DNA of 64,000 nt from positions 137,501 through 201,500 of the forward strand of contig NZ_CP077073.1 of assembly GCF_019139535.1 (NCBI RefSeq), read 5' to 3'. Numbering within the stretch: the first letter of the stretch is position 1; every line of letters starts with the position of its first letter. This DNA is from Pseudomonas muyukensis. GTDB taxonomy: Bacteria > Pseudomonadota > Gammaproteobacteria > Pseudomonadales > Pseudomonadaceae. Of the stretch, positions 56,407-62,913 are shown one piece after another. The position numbers were made by a program, and so were the translations under genes. The notes under the pieces were generated by a model. That model was not told where the DNA came from. It was given only the letters and a program-made list of their open reading frames with translations, and ran no database searches.

Positions 56407-56988
56407 ATGCGCCATTTCTCCGAACTCTCCCCTGCTGCCCTGCGCGTGGTCGATGCCGCCGAAGGCCTGCTCCAGCGCCAGGGCTACAACGGTTTCTCCT
56501 ATGACGATGTGTCGGCGCTGATTGGCATCAAGAAGCCCAGCATCCACTACCACTTCCCGAAAAAAGAAGACCTGGTGGCCATGGTCGCGCAGCGCTACCG
56601 CCATCGTTTTCGCGAACAACTGCTGGGGATAGAGGGCACCTGCGCCGACCCGCTCGAGCGCTTGCAGGCCTATGCCGTGCTGTTCGAGCAGACTTTCTCG
56701 CAGCGCCGACTGTGCCTGGGTGCGATGCTCGGCGCCGAGTATGAATCGCTGCCGCCGTCGGTGCTGGCGGAGCTCGACGCGTTCTTCAAGGTCAATGTCG
56801 AATGGCTCACGCTGATGGTCACGCAAGGGCAGCAAGCTGGCCGTATCCGTAACCTGGGTGCCCCCGCCAGCCTGGCCCAGACCCTGATCTGCACCCTGGA
56901 AGGCGCCATGATCGTCGGCCGCGCGATGAACAGCGCCGAAGGGCCCGCGCAAATCGGTGCCACGCTGCTTAACTTTCTACAGGCCTGA
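56407..56988 (+). CDS. TetR family transcriptional regulator
   Basis: A 193-residue repressor. The N-terminal helix-turn-helix is at about residues 10-55 (FSYDDVSALIGIKKPSIHYHF), and the C-terminal ligand domain has one Cys near residue 100 (RRLCLGAMLG) and one near 160 (LICTLEGA). It lies just upstream of the thioredoxin/YeeE operon, and similar palindromes precede both units, so it probably represses itself and that operon. The ligand is unknown; the cysteines make a thiol-based signal possible. Confidence 0.88.
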   Translation: MRHFSELSPAALRVVDAAEGLLQRQGYNGFSYDDVSALIGIKKPSIHYHFPKKEDLVAMVAQRYRHRFREQLLGIEGTCADPLERLQAYAVLFEQTFSQRRLCLGAMLGAEYESLPPSVLAELDAFFKVNVEWLTLMVTQGQQAGRIRNLGAPASLAQTLICTLEGAMIVGRAMNSAEGPAQIGATLLNFLQA

Positions 56989-57016
56989 GTTTTGCCAGGC
57001 CTTGTTTTCAGCCAAA

Positions 57017-57037
57017 TACCGACCTACTAGTAGGGTG
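57017..57037. promoter_or_regulatory. Operator-like palindrome, copy 2 (before thioredoxin operon)
   Basis: TACCGACCTACTAGTAGG followed by GTG, the second copy of the site found upstream of the TetR gene. A weak promoter pair TTGTTT (57002-57007) and TACTAG (57025-57030), 17 bases apart, overlaps it. Confidence 0.6.
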
Positions 57038-57056
57038 AGTACAGGACAATCCGCAG

Positions 57057-57404
57057 ATGCCTATCCGTGACGTCAGCGAAGCCGAGTTCAATCGCGCGAT
57101 GCACCTGCTGGGCATGCCTGCGCTGCTGTACGTCTGGGCCCCGTGGTGTGCGCCGTGTCGCCTGTTCTCGCCGATTTACCAACAGACCGTCACGCCGTTT
57201 CCGGGCGTTGCAGCGTTCAGGATCAACGCGGCCAGCGCCCCCCAGATACAGACGGCCCTGAACCTGGCAACGGTGCCTGCTGTGCTTGCCTTCAACCGAG
57301 ACGGCAAGGAAACGGGCCGGTTCATAGGGCTCAAGAACGGCCAACAACTGCATGAATGGGTGCTGGCGCACCTGACCACGCCAGCCCCGCCTTCGCCACG
57401 CTGA
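57057..57404 (+). CDS. Thioredoxin-like protein with WCAPC active site
   Basis: A 115-residue cytoplasmic thioredoxin-fold protein without signal peptide. The active site is APWCAPCRLFSP (Cys at about 27 and 30), and the cis-proline is in ATVPAVLAF. It is the first gene of a probable operon with the split YeeE/YedE transporter 16 bases downstream, which suggests a role in handling imported sulfane sulfur or keeping the transporter cysteines reduced. The classical helper trxA is not implied. Confidence 0.88.
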   Translation: MPIRDVSEAEFNRAMHLLGMPALLYVWAPWCAPCRLFSPIYQQTVTPFPGVAAFRINAASAPQIQTALNLATVPAVLAFNRDGKETGRFIGLKNGQQLHEWVLAHLTTPAPPSPR

Positions 57405-57420
57405 CGACCACCCACCCTCG

Positions 57421-57861
57421 ATGAGTACTGCCATGACAACCTGGATAACACCGCTACTGGGCGGCTTGATGATCGGCACCGCGGCTGCCGCCTACCTGAT
57501 TCTGTTTGGCCGGATCGCCGGGGTCTCGGGCATGCTGGCCGACGCCTTCGGCTTCGGCGCCGGCAACGATCGGCTGGCCTCGCGCTTGTTCCTGCTGGGC
57601 ATGCTCGGCGCCAGCCTGCTGGTGCTGACGCTGCATCCGGTGACCCTGCCTGCGGACCTCGGCGCGTTCTGGCCAGGCGTGCTGCTGGCGGGGTTGCTGG
57701 TAGGTTTCGGCACCCGCCTCGGCTCGGGTTGCACCAGCGGCCATGGCATCTGTGGCCTGGGCCGCCTGTCACCGCGCTCGCTGGCGGCAACCGCCACCTT
57801 CATGCTCAGCGGTTTCATCACCGTCTACGTACTTCGCCACCTGCTCGGGGTATTGCCATGA
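57421..57861 (+). CDS. YeeE/YedE family sulfur transporter, first half
   Basis: A 146-residue membrane protein with about four helices. The family motif [21 protein letters not shown] lies near residue 100 in shortened form, with the cysteines C102 and C107 approximately. In single-chain YeeE proteins the cysteines pass thiosulfate through the membrane. Here the transporter is split into two half-size proteins. ATG 57421 is used; ATG 57433 is an alternative. It overlaps the second half by 4 bases. Confidence 0.85.
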   Translation: MSTAMTTWITPLLGGLMIGTAAAAYLILFGRIAGVSGMLADAFGFGAGNDRLASRLFLLGMLGASLLVLTLHPVTLPADLGAFWPGVLLAGLLVGFGTRLGSGCTSGHGICGLGRLSPRSLAATATFMLSGFITVYVLRHLLGVLP

Positions 57862-58280
57862 AACGCCTACTGCCACTGGCCCTGGGTGCGCTGTTCGGTA
57901 CCGGCCTGGTCATCTCCGACCTGATCAACCCAGCGCGGATTCTGGCCTTTTTGGATATCACCGGGGCTTGGGACCCGACCTTGCTGCTCGTCATGGTCGC
58001 GGCGCTGATCCCTTCGCTGCTGGCCTACCGTTACATTCGCGGCCGCGCCAAGCCGGTGCTGGGCGCGGCCTACTGCGTGCCGACTTCGCGGGTCGTCGAC
58101 CGCAAGCTGATCATCGGGGCGTTGCTGTTCGGCATCGGCTGGGGCATCGCTGGTGTCTGCCCTGGGCCTGCGGTGGTCCTGCTCGGCACGGCGCAGCCGT
58201 TTGCGCTGCTGTTCTTCGCCGCCATGCTCGCAGGGGCGTTGCTGCATTACCTGGTGCTGGGCCGAGCGGCGCCACGCTGA
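57858..58280 (+). CDS. YeeE/YedE-type (DUF6691) protein, second half
   Basis: A 140-residue membrane protein with about four helices, starting at ATG 57858 within the previous stop. The N-terminus LPLALGALFGTGLVISDLINPARILAFLDITG and the later GWGIAGVCPGPAVV with one Cys fit the second half of the family. Together with the preceding gene it forms the PmpA/PmpB-like pair proposed for sulfur-compound transport. Confidence 0.85.
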   Translation: MKRLLPLALGALFGTGLVISDLINPARILAFLDITGAWDPTLLLVMVAALIPSLLAYRYIRGRAKPVLGAAYCVPTSRVVDRKLIIGALLFGIGWGIAGVCPGPAVVLLGTAQPFALLFFAAMLAGALLHYLVLGRAAPR

Positions 58281-58332
58281 GCACCCCCACAGCGCCTGCT
58301 GCCACTCGGACACAGCTATCAAGAGGTTATCC

Positions 58333-58521
58333 ATGAACAACGAAACGCCGAGCCATCGCCCTACCTTCAGTTTCAGTGCAAACAGGACAACTGGCGCACA
58401 TCGGGTACGCTACCGGGAAGGCACCAGCGTCGATCCGCAGGAATGCGTGTTGTGCGTACCGGTCGACCAGGCGACGGCGCCAGCACAGGCCACTGAGGTG
58501 CCGTGCGAACCCCATTCATGA
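58333..58521 (+). CDS. Small protein with a CxxC motif, unknown function
   Basis: A 62-residue ORF starting at ATG 58333 with AAGAGG seven bases upstream, a good ribosome site. The hydrophilic sequence contains ECVLCVP (Cys 39 and 42) and a third Cys near residue 58. It is 52 bases after the DUF6691 gene and overlaps the next gene by 4 bases. The family was not recognised; a small metal-binding or thiol protein is possible. Confidence 0.6.
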   Translation: MNNETPSHRPTFSFSANRTTGAHRVRYREGTSVDPQECVLCVPVDQATAPAQATEVPCEPHS

Positions 58522-59153
58522 ACGATGCCACTCAAGACCAAGGACGATCACCCACAATGGACACCTTACACATCATCGGCAAGTTCAGAACGGCCCACGA
58601 CGCTTACTTCAAACTGTTGCTGGACACCTACCCGACCAAGGCTCCGATCACCGACAGCTCCAAGCTCGGCGCCCCGCAATCCTGCACCTTGGCAACCGAG
58701 GTTCAGGCCTGCCTGGTCGCGCTGGGCCCAACGGCCCAGCAACGCATGCTGCGCCTGGGCTTCGACCTGCTGTATCCGTTCAACAACATTGTCGACCAGT
58801 ACAACTGGCGCGCCAGCATCATCGCGCAGAACACCAACTTCACCACCTTCGCCTCCATCGCCATCCGCATCGATGCGGAACTTCAGCTCATCGAGAACGT
58901 CTTAGAATTCAGCCAGTTCAGTGACTACCAAGGCATACCAAGCGATCTTTTCGCCGAGTCCAAGGCGCGCTACACCTCGCCTGACGATGGCCTTGAAGCC
59001 ACAGCCCCAACGGCGGATGGCGACCCCAAACGTATCCGCAACGATGCTGACAGCGAGGCAGTGAAGGGCCTGCAAAAGATCGAACGGCAGACCAACATCT
59101 TCTCCAACATCGCCAACGTAGCCACCACGGTCAAAACCCTGCTGGGCATCTGA
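58518..59153 (+). CDS. Conserved-looking hypothetical protein, 211 aa
   Basis: A soluble, largely helical protein with no signal peptide, membrane segment or motif I recognise. ATG 58518 is chosen because it forms an ATGA overlap with the 62-residue gene; ATG 58557 (MDTLHIIGKF) is a reasonable alternative. The C-terminus (GLQKIERQTNIFSNIANVATTVKTLLGI) looks amphipathic. No terminator is seen right after it. Confidence 0.6.
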   Translation: MNDATQDQGRSPTMDTLHIIGKFRTAHDAYFKLLLDTYPTKAPITDSSKLGAPQSCTLATEVQACLVALGPTAQQRMLRLGFDLLYPFNNIVDQYNWRASIIAQNTNFTTFASIAIRIDAELQLIENVLEFSQFSDYQGIPSDLFAESKARYTSPDDGLEATAPTADGDPKRIRNDADSEAVKGLQKIERQTNIFSNIANVATTVKTLLGI

Positions 59154-59278
59154 CGCCCGCCCTGGCAGGGCAAAGTGCCTTTAGGACACCCGTTCTATTT
59201 CGCCATCACTGCCCCCTTTCTAGAATCCCTCCATCGCTTCGGCACCGGGTCGGAGCCCAGTGATCGAGGGAACGTCAC

Positions 59279-59644
59279 ATGAACATCCAAGGACGCCTTG
59301 GGGCCCTGCTCGTTGCACCCATGCTGCTGGCACTCGCCGGCTGCGCGGCACCTGGGGGCTACAACCCGGGCACGCAGAACATGGCCAGCGGCAACTCACC
59401 GTGCACGCCCAGTGCAACCGACAACCTGATCTCCACTGGCCGCAGCCTGCTCAGCATCGCCAACTCCGTACTCGAGACCAAGCACAGCATGAACGGCACC
59501 TCCGCCACGTACGACCAGCGCATGCAACTGGCGGAGAACGCCCAGAAGGTCAACCAGGGCAACCAGATGCTCGACAACGTCGAGAGCATGACCGCCGGGC
59601 TGAAGTCGCCCTGCGCCACCGCGCAGACCAGCGCCGCGCGCTGA
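59279..59644 (+). CDS. Small putative lipoprotein
   Basis: A 121-residue protein with a type II signal peptide: a basic start (MNIQGRLGALLVAP) and the lipobox LAGC with Cys at residue 21. The rest is polar and Ser/Asn/Met-rich, with two further cysteines (about 42 and 112). GAGGG lies before the ATG. The lack of an Asp after the lipid Cys suggests outer-membrane sorting. Function unknown. Confidence 0.75.
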   Translation: MNIQGRLGALLVAPMLLALAGCAAPGGYNPGTQNMASGNSPCTPSATDNLISTGRSLLSIANSVLETKHSMNGTSATYDQRMQLAENAQKVNQGNQMLDNVESMTAGLKSPCATAQTSAAR

Positions 59645-59671
59645 CATCGCTGCAAACCCTCCTGATCGAAC

Positions 59672-59698
59672 AGGCCGCGCTCATGCGCGGCCTTTTTC
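59672..59698 (+). terminator. Terminator of the lipoprotein gene
   Basis: Perfect AGGCCGCGC/GCGCGGCCT stem with a TCAT loop followed by TTTTTCTT, 27 bases past the stop. Confidence 0.9.
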
Positions 59699-59740
59699 TT
59701 GGCGTTTTCCGCGAAAGCAGGCACATAGCCATATCCCTTG

Positions 59741-59905
59741 CTAGTGTGGTGTTTTGCAAATACGACCCAAATTGGCGCGTGATTTTTTGTGCTCAAGCAA
59801 GGCGTCGCGACGAGTCGTAGCCCAGCTACGGCGAGGAGCGACAACGCAGCATGAGCGCAAAAAGCACCGCGAATTAGGGTCGTTATTTGTGAAACACCAC
59901 ACTAG
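59741..59905. mobile_element. MITE-like element with long terminal inverted repeats
   Basis: A 165-bp element bounded by CTAG on both ends. The ends read CTAGTGTGGTGTTT inwards, perfect over 14 bases, and similarity continues with gaps for about 55 bases (CAAATA, CGACCC, AATT, GCTCA). The centre holds a smaller CGTAG-CCCAG-CTACG palindrome. There is no ORF long enough for a transposase. It sits between the lipoprotein terminator and the nuclease-fold gene. Confidence 0.75.
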
Positions 59906-59951
59906 GATACCCCCGCAGCTCTGCCCCCTTTCTCCAGACGAAGGAAGCGTC

Positions 59952-60653
59952 ATGCTCAACGCCGTATTGGCCGGCAAGAAAAAAGGCACCGGCCTGCACC
60001 ATCAGATGCTCGACTTCGAGCGCAGCGAGGGTGCAGAGGACGTATTGACCGCTACCTTGTTCGAACGCCTGGCCTACTTGCCCGATGAACAGTTCTGCGC
60101 GGTATTCCAGGCGTTGCTGGGCGAGCCCTTTGGCCCGCTGCAAACCATCACGTTCTGGCCGTCCTGGCGCCTGCCCGAAGGCAGGCAGGTAGAACCCGAC
60201 GTACTGCTCAGCGATGGCAATCGCACGCTGCTGGTCGAGGCCAAGCGCCATGACCATTTCGATCAACAGTCTCCCGCGCAGCTGGCTCGCGAGCTCAGGG
60301 CCGGCTGGCATGGCGGGGCACTGGAGGCCGACAGCATCCTGCTGACACTGGGAGGGCTCAAGGACAACTCGCAAGCTGGGCGCGCGCGGCTGCTCGAGCA
60401 GGTGCACGCCGAGCTGGCCGGCCAGCCACAGCAACCCTTCAGGCTGGTTTACCGTAGCTGGCAACAGATGTTCCAGGCACTCGAGCGCGCGCTCGACAGC
60501 TCGCTCAGCGGCAGCCAGCGCCTGTTGGAAGACCTTGCCAGGTGCTATGCCTGGCACAGCCTGAAAACCCACCCGGTGCAATGGCTCAATGCCCTGAAGC
60601 CGGTTCACATCGAAACGCCCACCGGCGCTTTCGCGGCATGGAGCCTGAAATGA
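59952..60653 (+). CDS. PD-(D/E)XK nuclease-superfamily protein, unknown role
   Basis: A 233-residue protein starting at ATG 59952 with GAAGGA upstream; the frame runs further up into the MITE and was trimmed. The segment EPDVLLSDGNRTLLVEAKR has the PD...(D/E)XK spacing of restriction-type nucleases (Pro-Asp then Glu-Ala-Lys), around residues 78-95. An Ala-rich helical C-terminus follows. It overlaps the next gene by 4 bases. It might be a defence nuclease, a repair nuclease or a structural relative with no activity. Confidence 0.7.
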   Translation: MLNAVLAGKKKGTGLHHQMLDFERSEGAEDVLTATLFERLAYLPDEQFCAVFQALLGEPFGPLQTITFWPSWRLPEGRQVEPDVLLSDGNRTLLVEAKRHDHFDQQSPAQLARELRAGWHGGALEADSILLTLGGLKDNSQAGRARLLEQVHAELAGQPQQPFRLVYRSWQQMFQALERALDSSLSGSQRLLEDLARCYAWHSLKTHPVQWLNALKPVHIETPTGAFAAWSLK

Positions 60654-61285
60654 CCGAGTCCCTGGCAAACGCACTGGTCGATGTACGCCGTGCCTACCGC
60701 CTGCTGGCTGATTACCAGCAGCGCATGTTCGAGCTGCTCGCGTACCTGCGCGACAGCCTGGGTGCACAAGACTATTACCAGACCTACGTCCACTCGCTGC
60801 CACAGCGGGTCGCCGGGCTGGAAAACCTCAAGACCAGCGGCCTGCGCTACCTGCCTTTCCATGACATGTCGGTGCTCTGGCTACGCACCCCGCAGAACCA
60901 GCCTGAGCCATGGCACAACCACCGCAAGGGCGACCTGATGTTCGGTGTGTGGGTGCGCAGCGATACGGGGTATGACAAGCACACAGGCCAGTTCAGTGAT
61001 CGTGCGGTCGAAGCGACCACGAGCGAATTGATGTTGTCGGTGGTGGTCTGCGATACACCTGCCGAAGGCAACTGGTACCGAGATGCCTGGCTGACCATCG
61101 ACTACCCGGAGGATGGGCAAGTCAACGACCAGGGCAAACCCGGCTATCGCTGTTTCGCCCAGGCCATTGGCCTGGAGCGCTTGGCCGACAAGGCCGCGAT
61201 CGATGCGGCGCTCCAGGCGTGGTGCCTGGCCGCCAGCCACAAGCTGGATGTGCAGATCACCACGTATCCGCAGCCAGCGGCCTGA
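60650..61285 (+). CDS. Unknown partner of the nuclease-fold protein
   Basis: A 211-residue soluble protein starting at ATG 60650 inside the stop of the nuclease-fold gene. No family was recognised. The N-terminal 60 residues look helical (RRAYRLLADYQQRMFELLAYL), followed by a mixed alpha/beta part with PEPWHNHRKGDLMFGVWV. Tight coupling suggests that the two proteins work together. No terminator is seen before the Lrp-type gene. Confidence 0.65.
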   Translation: MTESLANALVDVRRAYRLLADYQQRMFELLAYLRDSLGAQDYYQTYVHSLPQRVAGLENLKTSGLRYLPFHDMSVLWLRTPQNQPEPWHNHRKGDLMFGVWVRSDTGYDKHTGQFSDRAVEATTSELMLSVVVCDTPAEGNWYRDAWLTIDYPEDGQVNDQGKPGYRCFAQAIGLERLADKAAIDAALQAWCLAASHKLDVQITTYPQPAA

Positions 61286-61390
61286 AACCCTGCCATGAAC
61301 GGCGCAGGCAGGCGACTGCGCCGCCACACCGCGTCTTGCCCTGGAGCGCAGGAGCTGGCTAGGCTAGCGACCCGACTGCCGAGACCCACC

Positions 61391-61852
61391 ATGCCAGACT
61401 CCCGCGCCATCGCCCTCGACGAAATCGACCGCAAGCTGATCGCCCTGCTGCAGATCAACGCCCGCGAAAGCGTCGCCACCCTCGCCCGCCACCTGGGCAT
61501 CGCCCGCACCACGGTCAACTCGCGCCTGGCGCGGCTGGAAAAGAGCAAGGTCATCACCGGCTACGGCGTTCGCCTGGGCCAGCGCCTGCTCGGCGGCGGC
61601 TTGCAGGCCTATGTGGGGATCAAGGCGCAACCGCGCTCGGGCAAGGACATCGTGCGCCGCCTGGGCGCGATGGGCCAGGTGCAGCAGTTGTGCGCGGTGA
61701 GCGGCGAATTCGACTACGTCGCCTGGCTGAGCAGCGACTCTCCGGAGCAACTGGACCAGTTGCTCGACCAGATCGGCAGCCTCGACGGCGTGGAGAAGAC
61801 CACCACGTCGATCATCCTCAGCAGCAAGGTCGACCGCGGCCAGCCAGGCTGA
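61391..61852 (+). CDS. Lrp/AsnC family transcriptional regulator
   Basis: A 153-residue regulator starting at ATG 61391. The N-terminal helix-turn-helix is DRKLIALLQINARESVATL to ARTTVNSRL, and the C-terminal RAM domain binds amino acids. In P. putida an Lrp-type gene lies next to davBA, so it is the likely regulator of davB here although a toxin-antitoxin pair now separates them. Confidence 0.9.
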   Translation: MPDSRAIALDEIDRKLIALLQINARESVATLARHLGIARTTVNSRLARLEKSKVITGYGVRLGQRLLGGGLQAYVGIKAQPRSGKDIVRRLGAMGQVQQLCAVSGEFDYVAWLSSDSPEQLDQLLDQIGSLDGVEKTTTSIILSSKVDRGQPG

Positions 61853-62097
61853 CCATCCCATGGCCCTGAACGACAGGGCCCGTAAGAAAAATCGCGATCA
61901 GCAGCGCCTACCGACGGCCATCACCCGGGTTCAGGGGCGCCAACCGGCGAACGCCCGGCAACTGCTGGTGATCCGCGACACATCCAGCAACCCTCCTCCC
62001 CGTCCCTGCCTTCCATCGACGTTTAGGCTCAGATCAGCCCGTGCACTTGACGCGCGAGCGACCTCATCACAAACTCTACGCAGATGACGTATAAAGC
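61853..62097. other. Lrp-higB intergenic region
   Basis: These 245 bases contain only an unconvincing 75-codon frame rich in Arg and Pro. A TATAAA lies 8 bases before the higB ATG and a TTGACG lies about 45 bases before it, but their spacing does not make a standard promoter. Confidence 0.4.
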
Positions 62098-62460
62098 ATG
62101 GATGCGCTATTCGTAGAACTACCGGCTTTCGAGCGCTATCGCAGCGATTACCTCGACGACGCCGACTTTCGCTTGTTGCAGCAGTTGCTGCTCCTGCAGC
62201 CCCATATCGGCGATGTCATCAAGGGCACAGGTGGCCTCAGGAAGATGCGTTTCGCCAATGCACTGCGCCAGAAGGGCAAGCGCGGCGGCATGCGCATCAT
62301 CTACTACTGGTGGTCCGCCGGGCAGCAATTCTGGCTCTTCACGCTGTATGGCAAGGAGCTCCAGGACGACCTGACCACACAGCAGTGCCAAGCCCTGAAA
62401 CAACTACTCGAGCGCGAATACCTGATGAGGACGACCCATGCCACGCAATATCTTCACTGA
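62098..62460 (+). CDS. HigB2-type toxin (RelE/ParE fold mRNA interferase)
   Basis: A 120-residue toxin that resembles Vibrio cholerae HigB2 over its length. The shared core is GDVIKGTGGLRKMR, then GKRGGMRIIYYW and LFTLYGKELQDDL. HigB2 toxins cut mRNA on the ribosome. The toxin gene comes first, as in HigBA systems, and overlaps the antitoxin by 23 bases. No strong ribosome site is visible before the ATG, which may keep toxin output low. Confidence 0.88.
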   Translation: MDALFVELPAFERYRSDYLDDADFRLLQQLLLLQPHIGDVIKGTGGLRKMRFANALRQKGKRGGMRIIYYWWSAGQQFWLFTLYGKELQDDLTTQQCQALKQLLEREYLMRTTHATQYLH

Positions 62461-62752
62461 ACTGACCGAAGGCTTCGAGGCGCTGTCCGAAGCGCGCGCC
62501 GGCAAACTGACCCTGCGTTCGCACAAGGTCGCTTTCCAGGCCTTGGCCCCCTTGGCACCCGACGAGCTCATCGGGTTGCGCCAGCGCCTCAACATGTCGC
62601 GTGCGGTGTTTGCCAGCTACCTGCGCACCAATGCCCGTACCCTGGAGAACTGGGAGCAAGGCCGCTCCAAACCCAACGCCCAGGCTGTCGCGCTGATTCG
62701 CCTGGTACAGAAATTCCCGGAAACCGTCGAGCACCTCGCCGCCCTGGGCTGA
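62438..62752 (+). CDS. HigA2-type antitoxin (Xre-family helix-turn-helix)
   Basis: A 104-residue antitoxin. The N-terminal 40 residues (MPRNIFTELTEGFEALSEAR) would wrap the toxin, and the C-terminal helix-turn-helix is LRQRLNMSRAVFASYLRTN followed by TLENWEQGRSKPN. It neutralises HigB2 and represses the operon. The start lies inside the toxin gene, giving coupled translation. Confidence 0.9.
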   Translation: MPRNIFTELTEGFEALSEARAGKLTLRSHKVAFQALAPLAPDELIGLRQRLNMSRAVFASYLRTNARTLENWEQGRSKPNAQAVALIRLVQKFPETVEHLAALG

Positions 62753-62778
62753 TTCGTCACTTTTCCACCAATAGCAGT

Positions 62779-62830
62779 CATTACGACGAAACAACCTCCA
62801 TAACGACGCCACTCTGCCTCTTAATTACGA
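62779..62830. promoter_or_regulatory. Spaced ACGACG repeats upstream of davB
   Basis: CATTACGACG (62779-62788) and CATAACGACG (62799-62808) are 20 bases apart, two helical turns, and a shorter ATTACGA lies at 62824-62830. The phasing is what an Lrp-type multimer or the HigA dimer might recognise. Confidence 0.4.
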
Positions 62831-62865
62831 ACCCCGCGCTTCATAAAATGGCCACCAGGCATTTT

Positions 62866-62872
62866 CTATACT
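62866..62872 (+). promoter_or_regulatory. Putative -10 element of davB
   Basis: CTATACT, 42 bases before the davB ATG, agrees with the -10 consensus favoured by sigma-S. No clear -35 is present, which also fits sigma-S promoters. Confidence 0.45.
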
Positions 62873-62913
62873 CAGGCTCCGCCCCTGCGCAGCCTCCCTG
62901 GCAAGGTCATTAC

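Noticed and set aside
59754..59951. N-terminal extension of the nuclease-fold protein into the MITE
   Set aside because: The added 66 residues are encoded by the repeat element and lack a ribosome site; ATG 59952 has a good one.
56180..61285. Genomic island integrated at the tRNA
   Set aside because: No integrase gene follows and I found no repeat of the tRNA 3' end downstream, so site-specific integration is not supported even though the content is accessory.
61860..62087. 75-codon frame after the Lrp-type gene
   Set aside because: Arg/Pro/Ser-rich, no ribosome site, no recognisable domain; probably non-coding.
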